NCBI RefSeq assembly: GCF_003339845.1
Contig: NZ_PPTR01000002.1
Location: forward strand, 62,001-126,000
From: Gordonibacter sp. 28C
Lineage (GTDB): Bacteria > Actinomycetota > Coriobacteriia > Coriobacteriales > Eggerthellaceae
Length of the DNA stretch: 64,000 bases
Reading direction: 5' to 3'
In this document: one piece after another, positions 18,937 to 27,991 of the stretch
How positions within the stretch are numbered: position 1 is the stretch's first letter
Layout: each line of letters begins with the position of its first letter
The notes under the pieces: model-generated
Seen by the model: the letters and a program-made list of their open reading frames with translations, nothing else
What the model was told of the DNA's origin: nothing
The model's database searches: none
Made by a program: the position numbers and the translations under genes

Positions 18937-21348
18937 ATGACGGAGTGGAAGAGGCAAGAGGGCGAGGAGACCATCTTCAGGACCTGCGCATGGTCGCCCC
19001 CGGGGTGCCACCCGGTGGGATGCGGTTTGCAGGTGCACGTCAAAGACGGCAAGGTAACGAAGGTTGAAGGCGACCCCGAGCACCCCATCACCAAAGGCTC
19101 GCTGTGCACGCGCTGCCTAGCGCTTCCGGAGTACATCTACCATCCCGACCGCATCACGCACCCGCTGAAGCGCGCCAAGGAAGACCGCGGCAAGGACAAG
19201 TGGGAGCGGTGCACGTGGGACGAGGCCACCGACCTCATCGCCAAGAACGCCCGCGAGATCACCGAGAAGTACGGCGCCGAGGCCATCTGCGTGTTCGGCG
19301 GAACCGGCCGCGAGGGCAACAACTGGTACCCGCAGTGGGCGAACCTCGTGTTCGGCACGCCGAACTCCGTGTACGCCCAGGCCGGCTGGTCGTGCTACGG
19401 CCCACGTATGACGAACACCGCCTTCATGATCGGCGGCGGCTATCCCGAGATCGACTACGCCCAGAAGTTCGAGGACCGCTACGAGCACGAGGGTTGGGTC
19501 GCCCCCGAGTGCATCCTCATCTGGGGCAAGGAGCCGCTGCGCAGCAACCCCGACGGCCTGTACGGCCACGCCGTCATCGAGATGGTGCGCCAGTTCGGCA
19601 CGAAGCTCATCTGCGTCGACCCACGTGTGACCTGGCTCGGCACGCGCTCCGAGGAAGTGCTGCAGCTGCGCCCCGGCACCGACACGGCGCTGGCCATGGC
19701 GTTCATCTACGTCATGGCGCACGACGACCTCGTGGACCACGACTTCATCGACAAGTGGTGCTACGGCTACGAGCAGCTCGTCGAGCGTGTACAGGACATG
19801 CCGCCCGCGAAAGCCGCCGAGATCTGCGGCGTGCCCGAAGAGCAGATCTGGCGCGCGGCACGGCTGTACGGCAACGCCAAGCCCAGCAGCGTGGCCTGGG
19901 GCCTCGCCGTGGACGAGAACCCGAACGGCACCCAGCTCGGCCAGTGCCTCATCGCGCTCATGGCCATCACCGGCTTCATCGACGCGCCCGGCGGCACGAC
20001 GCTCGGCATGGGCGACGACCAGGGCAACGTCGTGCGCGACGGCGGCTCCATCTCCGCCGACGAGAAGGTGGACGACGCCACCGACTCCACGCTGGAGCTC
20101 GCGTTCAAGAACGGCATCATGACCGAGGAGACGTGGGCGAAGCGCGTGGGCATCGACAAGTACCCGGCCATGGGCTCCATCCTGTGGACGGTCATGCCCG
20201 ACGAGTTCCTGAAGGCGCTTGAGACCGAGAAGCCCTACAAGATCCATATGGCGCACTTCATCTCGTCGAACCCCATCGGCACCGCCATCTCCGCCGAGCC
20301 GCAGCGCTGGTACGAGGCGCTCAAAAAGCTCGACTTCAACTGCGCGGCCGACCTGTTCATGAACCCCACCACCATGGCCTGCTGCGACGTGTTCCTGCCC
20401 ATCGCCTCCACCATCGAGCACGACGGCATGGTGGTCACTCATTACGGCCTGAACTCGTCGTTCTACGGCGCGCAGAACAAGTGCGTGCAGGTGGGCGAAT
20501 GCAAGTCCGACGTCGAGGCCATGATGGCCGTGGGCAAGAAGATGTACCCCGACTTCTGGAACCGTTTCGAGACCCAGACCGACTACGACAACTTCCACGT
20601 CATGCGCTCGTGGCTGCCCTACGAGGAGCTGCGCGAGAAGGTCACCGTCATGTCCAACGAGCCGTACTACAAGTACGAGATCGGCAAGCTGCGTCCCGAC
20701 GGACAGGTGGGCTTCCCCACCAGCACGGGCCGCGTGGAGCTGTACTCCTACATGTACGAGCAGTTCGGCGAGAACCCCCTGCCCTACTACGAGGATCCCG
20801 CCTACGGCCCCGAGCGCACGCCCGAGCTCATGGAGAAGTACCCCTTCATCCTCACCACGGGCGCCCGTCGCCAGGAGTTCTTCCATTCCGAGCACAAGCA
20901 GGTTCCCAGCCTGCGCCAGATCACCCCGTATCCGCAGATCGACCTCAACCCCGCCGATGCCGCGCGCCTCGGCATCGAAGAGGACGACTGGGTGGAGATC
21001 GCCTCGCCCTACGGCGCCGTGCGGCAGCGCGCCCACGTGGTGCCCACCATCAAGGAGGGCGTGTGCCACGCCATGCACGGCTGGTGGTACCCCGAGGAAG
21101 ACGGCGAGGAACCCAACCTGTTCGGCAACTGGAAGTCGAACATCAACGTGCTCATGCCCAACAGCGTGAACGGCGTGATGGGCTTCGGCAACACGTTCAA
21201 GCAGATGATCTGCTCGCTGAAGAAAGTCGAGGGCGAGGGAGGCCCGAACGATCCCGACAACACCGGCATCTTCCTGGAGCCCAGCCGCCAGGCCGAGTTC
21301 ACCTACCAGCAGGTATGGCGTCCCACCGACGAAACCAAGCAGGCTTAG
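18937..21348 (+). CDS. Molybdopterin (bis-MGD) oxidoreductase large subunit
   Basis: 803 residues. I chose the ATG at 18937, with AAAGGAGAGG upstream, over earlier in-frame codons that give an unrelated extension. C17, C24, C29, C57 and C60 (CAWSPPGC, HPVGCG, SLCTRC); candidate Mo-ligand C153 in AGWSCYGPR; later blocks TSTGRVELYS, NPLPYYEDP, EFFHSEHKQVPS. It belongs with the large subunits at 1, 1736 and 39023. The operon continues with ferredoxin, CGRC microprotein and a DASS-type carrier, the only molybdoenzyme unit here served by an anion carrier rather than an MFS. That hints at a carboxylated substrate (inference). Confidence 0.93.
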   Translation: MTEWKRQEGEETIFRTCAWSPPGCHPVGCGLQVHVKDGKVTKVEGDPEHPITKGSLCTRCLALPEYIYHPDRITHPLKRAKEDRGKDKWERCTWDEATDLIAKNAREITEKYGAEAICVFGGTGREGNNWYPQWANLVFGTPNSVYAQAGWSCYGPRMTNTAFMIGGGYPEIDYAQKFEDRYEHEGWVAPECILIWGKEPLRSNPDGLYGHAVIEMVRQFGTKLICVDPRVTWLGTRSEEVLQLRPGTDTALAMAFIYVMAHDDLVDHDFIDKWCYGYEQLVERVQDMPPAKAAEICGVPEEQIWRAARLYGNAKPSSVAWGLAVDENPNGTQLGQCLIALMAITGFIDAPGGTTLGMGDDQGNVVRDGGSISADEKVDDATDSTLELAFKNGIMTEETWAKRVGIDKYPAMGSILWTVMPDEFLKALETEKPYKIHMAHFISSNPIGTAISAEPQRWYEALKKLDFNCAADLFMNPTTMACCDVFLPIASTIEHDGMVVTHYGLNSSFYGAQNKCVQVGECKSDVEAMMAVGKKMYPDFWNRFETQTDYDNFHVMRSWLPYEELREKVTVMSNEPYYKYEIGKLRPDGQVGFPTSTGRVELYSYMYEQFGENPLPYYEDPAYGPERTPELMEKYPFILTTGARRQEFFHSEHKQVPSLRQITPYPQIDLNPADAARLGIEEDDWVEIASPYGAVRQRAHVVPTIKEGVCHAMHGWWYPEEDGEEPNLFGNWKSNINVLMPNSVNGVMGFGNTFKQMICSLKKVEGEGGPNDPDNTGIFLEPSRQAEFTYQQVWRPTDETKQA

Positions 21349-21378
21349 AACCGTTTGAAAGAGAAGGAGGTACTGAAA

Positions 21379-21714
21379 ATGACGCAAATGGCCCTGTACA
21401 TCGACTACGAATTCTGCTCTGGTTGCCACAGCTGCGAAGTCGCATGCCGCAACGAAATCGAGTGCGGAATCGACGATTGGGGAATCAAAGTCCTCGAGGA
21501 CAAGCCGCGCCAGCACGCTGACGGCTCCTGGCACTGGGACTACCTGGCGCTTCCGGGCGAGCTGTGCGACATGTGCGAAGAGCGCGTCGCGGCGGGAAAG
21601 CTTCCCGCCTGCGTGCAGTCCTGCCAGGCCAAGTGCCTTGAGATCGGAACGATCGAGGAATGCGCCCAAAAGCTTGCCGCCAAGGGCAAGAAAGCGGCGA
21701 TCCTCGTTCCTTAG
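21379..21714 (+). CDS. Two-cluster 4Fe-4S ferredoxin subunit
   Basis: 111 residues; start ATG with GAAGGAGGTACTGAAA upstream. First Cys set CSGCHSCEVAC; second set CDMCEER and CVQSCQAKC. It lies 30 bp after its large subunit. It is the most divergent of the six ferredoxins here in its middle region (NEIECGIDDWGIKVL). Expected to carry electrons to the enzyme at 18937-21348. Confidence 0.92.
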   Translation: MTQMALYIDYEFCSGCHSCEVACRNEIECGIDDWGIKVLEDKPRQHADGSWHWDYLALPGELCDMCEERVAAGKLPACVQSCQAKCLEIGTIEECAQKLAAKGKKAAILVP

Positions 21715-21742
21715 GACCGAAGCGACACGTCGATTCGAAGTC

Positions 21743-21774
21743 GGGGGATGCGAAGGGTCCGCGTCGCATCCCCC
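21743..21774 (+). terminator. Hairpin between ferredoxin and CGRC microprotein genes (possible attenuator)
   Basis: Perfect 11-bp stem GGGGGATGCGA / TCGCATCCCCC with a 10-nt loop, not followed by T residues. It occupies the same place as the hairpin at 12497-12532 in another operon. Confidence 0.5.
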
Positions 21775-21796
21775 CTCGCAAGGGAGATGAGCGAGA

Positions 21797-21997
21797 TTGG
21801 GCAGCTGCGGAGCGTTTTGCTCGTTTTGCGGAAGGTGCGGCAAAACCGTCGAGAAGTCTTTCGCCAACCCGAAACCCCCCGACGTCGCCCCACCGGGCGT
21901 GTCGGCTCGGGATGCGAAGCGGGAAGCGGAGGCCCATAAGACCGAAGGGAACGTGTCGAGGGGAAACCACCACATATCGAAGGAGGGGTTATCTTGA
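21797..21997 (+). CDS. CGRC microprotein, short form without zinc ribbon
   Basis: 66 residues from a TTG start, with AGGGAG ten bases upstream. The N-terminus MGSCGAFCSFCGRCGK has C4, C8, C11 and C14 in the same arrangement as the microproteins at 12233, 37812 and 46903. It then has KPPDVAPPG and a charged tail, and lacks the second Cys pair set. Its TGA overlaps the TTG start of the DASS carrier (TTGA), and the carrier's AAGGAGGGG lies in its last codons, so the two are translationally coupled. A competing ATG at 21787 reads a Cys-free frame and is unlikely. Function unknown. Confidence 0.62.
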   Translation: MGSCGAFCSFCGRCGKTVEKSFANPKPPDVAPPGVSARDAKREAEAHKTEGNVSRGNHHISKEGLS

Positions 21998-23448
21998 GCG
22001 CAACCACAGCCACACTACCGAACCAAACCGCCAACGGCAAGCAGATGAAAAAGCTCATCGCCATCGTCGTGGCAGCGTTGGTCTTCCTGTTCTTCCAGTT
22101 CGTTTGCCCGGTGCCGACCGGCCTGGAGAGAACCGCCATGTCGGCGGTCGGCATCCTGCTCGCCTGCATCATCCTATGGGTCACCGAAGCCCTGCCGTTC
22201 ATCGTCACGGTCGTGCTGATATTCCTGCTGATACCCCTAACGGGAATCTTGCCCTACGCGTCGACCGAAACCCAGGCGAGCGTGTTCAATTCGTCCAGCC
22301 TGCTCGTGCCCATCTACTGCCTGTTCGTGTTCACGGTGTCCGGCGCCGTCATGTCCACGCCGATTCCGTATCGCGTCGCCAGCGCGGCCCTGAAGTTCGC
22401 GGGCAACAGCACGACGAAGCTCATCATCGGCTTCTCGGTGGCCACGTCGGTCCTGTCGATGTTCGTCTCCGACCTCGCCGCCTCCGCCATCTTCATCGGC
22501 ATCGGCCTGTCCATCGTCGAGGCGAACGGCGGAATCAAGGGCAAATCCGGTCTCGCCAAAGCGCTCACGGTGTCCGTTGCCGCGGCGGCCGCCATCGGCG
22601 GCATCGGCACGCCAATCGGCAACTCGCTGAACATCCTGTGCATGACCTTGGTCGAAACCTACATGGGGGTGCGCGTCACGTTCTTGGCCTGGTGCGCCGT
22701 CAACATCCCGCTGGCCTTGGTGGTGTCCGTCATTTCCGGCTTCTGGTGCTCCAAGGTGTTCAAGATCGAGGAGATCAAACCGGAGGCCCTGTCGGTCGTG
22801 TCCGCCAAGCTCGCCGATTACGGCAAGATGACCGTCATCGAGATCAAGCTCATCGTCTGGTTCGTCATCGCCTTCGGCCTGATGATCATGAGCACGTGGT
22901 TCCCGCAGATCAACTCCATGCTCGTCGCCTTCGCCTTCACGGTTATCGCTTTCGTCCCCGGCATCAACCTGCTGAGCAAAGAGCAGTACTACAAGAACAT
23001 CCCCTGGGAGATCATCATGATGATCATCGGCGTGCAGGCCCTGGCCACCGGCCTGGTGGGCACCGGCGTCGCCGCATGGTTCGTCAACACCGTGCTTGCC
23101 GGCGCATCCGCTTGGCCGCTGCTGCTCGTCGTGCTCGTCATGTGCTTCATCACGATGATCCTGCACATCTGCATCCCCGTCGGCCCGCCCACGGTGTCCG
23201 TCGCCGTGCCGCTCATGATCGCGCTGGCCGCCACCACCGGCGTGAACGGCGCGGTCATCGCCTGTATCGGCGGCATCCTCGGCGGCGTCACCACCTGGCT
23301 TCCCATCGACTCCATCATGATGATCTGCTACGAGAAGGGCTGGATCAGCATGGCGGAGTGGCTGAAGAAGGCATGGTTCCCCACCGTCGTGCTCTGCGTG
23401 CTGAGCGCCCTGTACTTGCCCGCCATGACCGGGCTCATGGGCTACTAG
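21994..23448 (+). CDS. DASS/SLC13-family anion transporter
   Basis: 484 residues with about 11-12 membrane segments. The start is TTG with AAGGAGGGG at proper spacing. Family features: the first SNT-like loop (TPIGNSLNILC), a long cytoplasmic loop, and CIPVGPPTVSVAVPL near the C-terminal pore. Members of this family import di- and tricarboxylates or sulfate with sodium. Placement in the molybdoenzyme operon suggests uptake of that enzyme's (carboxylate) substrate. Confidence 0.88.
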   Translation: MSATTATLPNQTANGKQMKKLIAIVVAALVFLFFQFVCPVPTGLERTAMSAVGILLACIILWVTEALPFIVTVVLIFLLIPLTGILPYASTETQASVFNSSSLLVPIYCLFVFTVSGAVMSTPIPYRVASAALKFAGNSTTKLIIGFSVATSVLSMFVSDLAASAIFIGIGLSIVEANGGIKGKSGLAKALTVSVAAAAAIGGIGTPIGNSLNILCMTLVETYMGVRVTFLAWCAVNIPLALVVSVISGFWCSKVFKIEEIKPEALSVVSAKLADYGKMTVIEIKLIVWFVIAFGLMIMSTWFPQINSMLVAFAFTVIAFVPGINLLSKEQYYKNIPWEIIMMIIGVQALATGLVGTGVAAWFVNTVLAGASAWPLLLVVLVMCFITMILHICIPVGPPTVSVAVPLMIALAATTGVNGAVIACIGGILGGVTTWLPIDSIMMICYEKGWISMAEWLKKAWFPTVVLCVLSALYLPAMTGLMGY

Positions 23449-23463
23449 TTTCGTTTCCGACCA

Positions 23464-23489
23464 TGCCGGGCGGCCGCGGCCGCCCGGCA
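23464..23489. terminator. 26-bp perfect palindrome after DASS gene
   Basis: Fully self-complementary GC-rich sequence (arms TGCCGGGCGGCCG) starting 16 bp after the carrier's stop. No T run; it probably stabilises or attenuates the transcript before the small genes that follow. Confidence 0.5.
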
Positions 23490-23527
23490 GCCAAGCTGTC
23501 GCGTTTTATGCATCTAAGGAGGAGGCA

Positions 23528-23689
23528 ATGGGAGACCCCGGCCTTGTCGGCGCGATCGTCGTCGGCATCGTTTTTCTGATGCTGGCAGCGGCCGTCGGTA
23601 AAAAGAAGAACAAGAACAAGACGAAAGACCAGCGGTTGAGCGAGTGCTTCGAGGAATACGACCGGAAGATGGACAAGTTCCGTCGCTAG
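23528..23689 (+). CDS. Small single-span membrane protein
   Basis: 53 residues; start ATG with AAGGAGGAGGCA upstream. One hydrophobic segment (about residues 5-23, ending MLAAAVG), then a Lys-rich stretch KKKNKNKTK and a charged C-terminus (EEYDRKMDKFRR). The positive-inside rule puts the C-terminus in the cytoplasm. It lies between two anion carriers and could be an accessory subunit of either. No recognised family. Confidence 0.7.
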   Translation: MGDPGLVGAIVVGIVFLMLAAAVGKKKNKNKTKDQRLSECFEEYDRKMDKFRR

Positions 23690-23731
23690 CCTCCCCAACG
23701 CCGCTTCACCCCAAAGAGAAGGAGAACCACC

Positions 23732-23947
23732 ATGTGCTTCAGACCAGCGACCACCTCCACGCCCGCCCCCGGAGCCGGAGCGCCCGGCGCCCCCTCGGCC
23801 CCCGGTGCACCGGGTGCACCAGGCGCACCCGGCGCACCAGGCGCACCCGGTGCGCCTGCGGCCCCCAGCGCACCCGGCACTCCCGCGGCGCCCGGAAACC
23901 CCGGCACCGCCGGCAAATCCGCCGCAACGGACGCGCCCGGCGAATAA
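23732..23947 (+). CDS. Collagen-like Gly-Ala-Pro microprotein (MCFRPA family)
   Basis: 71 residues; start ATG with GAGAAGGAGAACCACC upstream. It begins MCFRPA, exactly as the protein at 47625-47864, then is almost entirely GAP-type triplets from about residue 15 to 60. Only one Cys; the zinc ribbon of its paralog is missing. No signal peptide, so cytoplasmic unless exported by another route. Repeat-rich, low-complexity sequence, but start, ribosome site and spacing to neighbours (42 bp before, 43 bp after) favour a real gene. Confidence 0.65.
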   Translation: MCFRPATTSTPAPGAGAPGAPSAPGAPGAPGAPGAPGAPGAPAAPSAPGTPAAPGNPGTAGKSAATDAPGE

Positions 23948-23990
23948 CCGGCCATTCGCGACCGTTCGACTTCAAGGAGAGGGCTCACCG

Positions 23991-25256
23991 GTGACTACCC
24001 TGCAGATAATTTCGATCGTGGTGTTCGTGGCCGTCATGGCCCTGGTCGTATCGGAGAAGATACACCGAGCGCTCGCGGCGCTGCTCGGCGCCGTCGTGCT
24101 GTTCTGCATCGGCGTCGTCGACTTCGACGCGGGCATGGAGTCGATAGACTTCAACACGCTCGGCGTCCTGTGCGGCATGATGATGTTCGTGGCCGTGGTG
24201 AAGCAGTCCGGCCTTTTCGAATACGTGGCCATACGGTCGGCCAAGCTGTGCAAGGGAAACCCCTGGAAGATCATGGTCGCCTTCGTGGTCATCACGGCGG
24301 TGTTCTCCGCCCTGCTCGACAACGTGACCACCATCCTGCTCATCGGCCCCATGACCATCATGCTGTGCCGAACGCTGAAGATCGACGCGACCCCCTTCCT
24401 CATCGCCGAGATCATCGCGTCGAACGTAGGGGGGACCGCCACGCTCATCGGCGACCCGCCGAACATCATGATCGGTTCGGCGGCGGGCCTCACCTTCTTC
24501 GACTTCATCCGCTACGACGCCCCCGTCGTGGTGGTCATCCTCGTCGTGCTGCTGCTCGTGTTCAGGATGCTGTACGGACGCAAGCTGTTCGTCGACGAGG
24601 GCGACATGTTCAAGGTGATGGCCCTCTCCGAACAAGACGCCATCAAGGACCGCCCCCTGTTCGTCAAGAGCATCGCGATGATCGTGGCCGTCACCGCCGC
24701 GTTCATGCTCCACGGCGTGCTGCACCTCGAGTCGGCGGTGATCGCCTTGGGTGCCGCCGGAATCATGCTCCTCATATCGAGAAGCGATCTGGAAGTGGCG
24801 CTCGAGGGCGTCGAATGGGGCACCATCGGCTTCTTCCTCGGCCTGTTCGTGGTGGTGGGGGCCATGGAGCACACCGGCGTCATCGCGCTTATCGGCGAGG
24901 GGCTCGTGTCGCTCACCGGGGGCAACGTGGTGCTGCTCATGATCGCCCTGCTGTGGGGCTCCGCGCTGCTCTCGGCCGTGCTCGACAACATCCCGTTCGT
25001 CGCCACCATGATCCCCATCATCACCGTCATGGCATCGACGGGCATCGACGTGTTCCCCCTGTGGTGGGCCATCTCGCTCGGCGCCTGCCTCGGCGGCAAC
25101 GGGTCGCTCGTGGGAGCGTCGGCCAACGTCGTGCTGTCGGGCATCGCGAACAAAGAGGGCTACCCCATCAGCTTCATGGGCTTCACCAAGATCGGCTTCC
25201 CCATCATGCTGCTGACGGTTGCCATCGCAACGGCGTACCTGCTCGTGGTCTTCTAG
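23991..25256 (+). CDS. ArsB/NhaD-type (ion transporter superfamily) anion permease
   Basis: 421 residues, about 11-12 membrane segments. I chose GTG at 23991, with AAGGAG upstream, rather than earlier codons overlapping the collagen-like gene. Typical features: LDNVTTILLIGPMT, NVGGTATLIGDPPN (the family pore signature), and the second repeat LDNIPFVATMIP with GGNGSLVGASANV. Relatives carry arsenite, citrate or Na+/H+. It is the last gene of the plus-strand series, before a strong terminator shared with the LysR gene. Confidence 0.88.
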   Translation: MTTLQIISIVVFVAVMALVVSEKIHRALAALLGAVVLFCIGVVDFDAGMESIDFNTLGVLCGMMMFVAVVKQSGLFEYVAIRSAKLCKGNPWKIMVAFVVITAVFSALLDNVTTILLIGPMTIMLCRTLKIDATPFLIAEIIASNVGGTATLIGDPPNIMIGSAAGLTFFDFIRYDAPVVVVILVVLLLVFRMLYGRKLFVDEGDMFKVMALSEQDAIKDRPLFVKSIAMIVAVTAAFMLHGVLHLESAVIALGAAGIMLLISRSDLEVALEGVEWGTIGFFLGLFVVVGAMEHTGVIALIGEGLVSLTGGNVVLLMIALLWGSALLSAVLDNIPFVATMIPIITVMASTGIDVFPLWWAISLGACLGGNGSLVGASANVVLSGIANKEGYPISFMGFTKIGFPIMLLTVAIATAYLLVVF

Positions 25257-25285
25257 CCGACGGCGGCAGGCGCGACGCGAAGTGG

Positions 25286-25325
25286 AAGGACGGCCCGTCG
25301 GGCTCGAACCCGACGGGCCGTCCTT
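25286..25325. terminator. Bidirectional terminator
   Basis: 17-bp perfect stem (AAGGACGGCCCGTCGGG arm) with a 6-nt loop between the converging permease and LysR genes. Confidence 0.85.
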
Positions 25326-25393
25326 CATGCGCGCCCGCAGGACGCAGCTACGTTGCGAGCCCCGCGAAAGCGGGCGCGGCGTTCCTTGAAGGC

Positions 25394-26266
25394 CTAGAAG
25401 GTGCCTTGGATGCCTTGGGCGAACTTCGCTATCGAGCGGAAGCTCGCCGAGTTTTTCTGGAACAGTATGTAGAAGTGCCAATTCAGGCGAGGATCCGACA
25501 GAGGGATCGCGCAGAACCCCGCAGGAGGGGCCACGGAGAACTTGTCGGAGACGATGCCCGTGCCGCCGCTCCTCTTCACCACATGGATCATCGAGCTCGT
25601 GCTGGGTATGACGCTGACGTTGGCCCGATCGAAGCCGAGCGAGTCGAGTTGCGCGAACAGCGGCGCGTACTGGAAAACCGGCTCCGACATCAGCAGCAGC
25701 TTCTGGTCCTTCAAGTCCATCACCGACAGGCTCTCCTTGCGGCCCAACGGCGATGCGGCGCTCGTCAGCGCGAACGAAACCGACCCCTCCCCCATCTCGA
25801 GCACGTCGCAATCGGGGAACTTCCGCTCCATGCACATAACGACGGCGACGTCGGCCTTCCCCGTGCAAACCGATCGATAGCAATCCTCGCAGCTCATCTC
25901 GGACACCCGCAGCCGGTCGGAATGCTGCGCGATGTACTCGTCGGTACCCAGCGATATCCCTGCGAAGAGGTTGGTGCTCACCGCGAGGTTGAGCGTTTGG
26001 TCGGATGCGTCGGGGCCGGCGAACATGACGTGCAAGCCGTCCACCTTCGTGACGATCTCGCGCGCCTCGCCGGCCAGCTGCTGCCCCGCGGGAGTGAGCA
26101 CCATCTCGTTGCCATGGCGCTCGAAGAGCGCGATGCCGAGCTCGGTCTCGATGGCCTTGATGGAGTGCGCGACGTTCTGCCTGCTGGTGAAGCACCGTTT
26201 GGCCGCCTGGGCGTAACTGGAGTTCTCTGCCGCAGCCAGCAGATGACGAAGTTGGTGGATTTCCAT
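25394..26266 (-). CDS. LysR-family transcriptional regulator
   Basis: 290 residues. N-terminal winged helix-turn-helix (MEIHQLRHLLAAAE, SYAQAAKRCFTSRQNV, ALFERHGNEMVLTPAG), followed by a periplasmic-binding-like effector domain. I chose the ATG at 26266 because it gives the standard LysR N-terminus, although its ribosome site (GGGGG) is weak. Convergent with the 18937-25256 series and divergent from sufS. Target unknown. Confidence 0.88.
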   Translation of the reverse strand: MEIHQLRHLLAAAENSSYAQAAKRCFTSRQNVAHSIKAIETELGIALFERHGNEMVLTPAGQQLAGEAREIVTKVDGLHVMFAGPDASDQTLNLAVSTNLFAGISLGTDEYIAQHSDRLRVSEMSCEDCYRSVCTGKADVAVVMCMERKFPDCDVLEMGEGSVSFALTSAASPLGRKESLSVMDLKDQKLLLMSEPVFQYAPLFAQLDSLGFDRANVSVIPSTSSMIHVVKRSGGTGIVSDKFSVAPPAGFCAIPLSDPRLNWHFYILFQKNSASFRSIAKFAQGIQGTF

Positions 26267-26683
26267 ACCCGACCCCCTGCCCCGCTCGTTGTCGACGGCA
26301 AGTCCGCGGCACCCTGAAACCCGCGACGCCGTCAACCTCCAAGGAAAACGAATCCCTCCGGCAAAACGCATTCCGCTTCGCCGTCCCCATGGTTCGATTA
26401 TAACCGATTATCATGAAGCCTCAACGAGAGAGACGAACCGGCATTGTTCCGAGGAGTCGCCTTCGCATATCCGAAATCCGCCGGCTCGGCTCACGCCCGG
26501 GAAGCGCACTTCAGATATGGGCTCGATATCGCCGGAATTCAGATCAATGCGTCGAATGCCGCACCGGCAACGTCGTTTGGAACTGACGGTGCGATGAAAT
26601 CGACCTGGGTTTGCCTTATCCTTTCTTTAGAGGCGAATCGGTACGCAAGCAGCGTCGCATGACTTTGACAGGAGCAAAAGGAC
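26267..26683. promoter_or_regulatory. Intergenic region between LysR and sufS
   Basis: 417 bp without a supported gene. It holds the 14-bp element TCGATTATAACCGA at 26394-26407 and, just 3' of it, a second GATTAT half. A short open frame from 26412 has no ribosome site and I do not call it. Confidence 0.5.
26394..26407. promoter_or_regulatory. TCGRTTATAWCCGA element, copy 1
   Basis: TCGATTATAACCGA, 128 bp upstream of the LysR start. Near-identical 14-mers occur at 44860-44873 and 45229-45242. Imperfect palindrome (TCGG/CCGA ends), suggesting a dimeric repressor or activator site. Confidence 0.45.
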
Positions 26684-27931
26684 ATGAAATTGAACGAGGG
26701 CATCGTCGAAGGGCTTCGTGGTGATTTTCCCATCCTCTCCCAAGAAATCAACGGGCATCCGCTCGTGTATTTGGATAACGGGGCGACAACGCAAGTACCC
26801 GACCCAGTGCTTCGAGCCATCACGAGGCACTATCGCACCGACAACGCCAACGTGCATCGCGGCATCCACACATTGTCGGAGCGATCCACGGCATCGCTTG
26901 AACGGGCGCGCGAGAAAGTTCGCGCATTCGTGAACGCGGAATCGAGTGACGAGATCGTGTTCACCAAAGGAACGACCGACTCCATCAACATCGTGGCAAG
27001 AGCCTTGGAAGAATCGGTGAAAGCCGGCGACACTGTAGTGGTAAGCGCCATGGAGCACCATGCCAACTTCGTGCCATGGCAGCAGCTTTGCATGCACACG
27101 GGTGCGCATTTCGCCGTAGCCCCCCTCGACGAGCGGGGGGATGTCGACCGCTGTGAACTCAAACGCCTATTAGAGCAGGCAAAGCATGTCGCGATAGTTG
27201 CGATAGCCCACGTTTCGAACGTGACAGGAGCCGTCAACCCCGCGGCCGACATCGTAAGACTCGTGCACGCGTACGACAGCCCCATCTTGATCGACGCCGC
27301 ACAAAGCGTCCGCCACGAGGAGGTGGATGTGCGCGCTCTGGACTGCGACTTTCTTTGCTTTTCGGGACATAAGATGTTGGGACCCACCGGCATCGGAGTG
27401 TTGTACGGCAAGCGCGGCGAATTCGAAAAACTACGACCCGTTGAATATGGAGGGGAAATGGTGGACGTCGTCACCACGCAGGCAACCACGTTTGAAAAGC
27501 TGCCGCTGCGTTTCGAGGCGGGAACCCCCAATTATACGGGAGCCATCGGTCTCGGCGCCGCCATCGACTATCTAGAAGGCGTCGGGCGGGAGGCGATACG
27601 CGAACGCGAGCATGCTTTGCTTGCTTACACCGAAAAAAGACTTAACGAAATAGAAGGACTCACCCTTCTCGGAGCGCCGAAACGCCGCGGCGGATGCCTG
27701 TCTTTCGCCTTTGATTCGATACACCCTTTCGACCTGGCGACGCTCATGGACACCCAAGGAATTGCACTTAGATCGGGGAATCAGTGCGCGCAACCTCTCC
27801 TACACGAAGTCTACCAAGTACAGAACGTCACGCGGCTGACGCCGGCGTTTTACAATACGTTCGAAGAAATCGATCTTTGCATTGCCGCAGTAAAGCGCGT
27901 TGCGCCATTGCTGGCAACCGCATCCCGTTGA
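26684..27931 (+). CDS. sufS: Cysteine desulfurase, SufS/CsdA type
   Basis: 415-residue PLP enzyme that removes sulfur from cysteine to leave a persulfide. Visible: DNGATTQVP near the N-terminus, HHANFVPW, the PLP-binding Lys in SGHKMLGPTG, and the catalytic Cys in SGNQCAQPLL (group II signature; the usual form is TGHHCAQP). AGGAG and AAAGGAC precede the ATG. Followed 60 bp later by sufE. No sufBCD scaffold genes are here, so this pair could feed a scaffold elsewhere or serve the iron-sulfur/molybdenum enzymes around it. The region is less GC-rich than its neighbours. Confidence 0.93.
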   Translation: MKLNEGIVEGLRGDFPILSQEINGHPLVYLDNGATTQVPDPVLRAITRHYRTDNANVHRGIHTLSERSTASLERAREKVRAFVNAESSDEIVFTKGTTDSINIVARALEESVKAGDTVVVSAMEHHANFVPWQQLCMHTGAHFAVAPLDERGDVDRCELKRLLEQAKHVAIVAIAHVSNVTGAVNPAADIVRLVHAYDSPILIDAAQSVRHEEVDVRALDCDFLCFSGHKMLGPTGIGVLYGKRGEFEKLRPVEYGGEMVDVVTTQATTFEKLPLRFEAGTPNYTGAIGLGAAIDYLEGVGREAIREREHALLAYTEKRLNEIEGLTLLGAPKRRGGCLSFAFDSIHPFDLATLMDTQGIALRSGNQCAQPLLHEVYQVQNVTRLTPAFYNTFEEIDLCIAAVKRVAPLLATASR

Positions 27932-27991
27932 CATTCGAAAAAAGGAGCCAAGAAAGCAACGTTGGATACTTCTACTTGAAAGGCACCGGCC

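Noticed and set aside
21787-21936. Alternative ATG frame overlapping the CGRC microprotein at 21797
   Set aside because: It encodes a basic, Cys-free peptide; the TTG frame keeps the four-Cys CGRC pattern and couples to the carrier start.
19117-21975. 952-codon open frame antisense to the molybdoenzyme at 18937
   Set aside because: Opposite-strand shadow of a GC-rich gene; no ribosome site, His/Val/Arg-rich composition, no domain.
23790-23900. CRISPR-like short repeats
   Set aside because: The repeats are 9-bp GAP codons of a collagen-like gene without unique spacers.
26412-26587. Short plus-strand open frame upstream of sufS
   Set aside because: No ribosome site and Arg-rich, random-looking composition.
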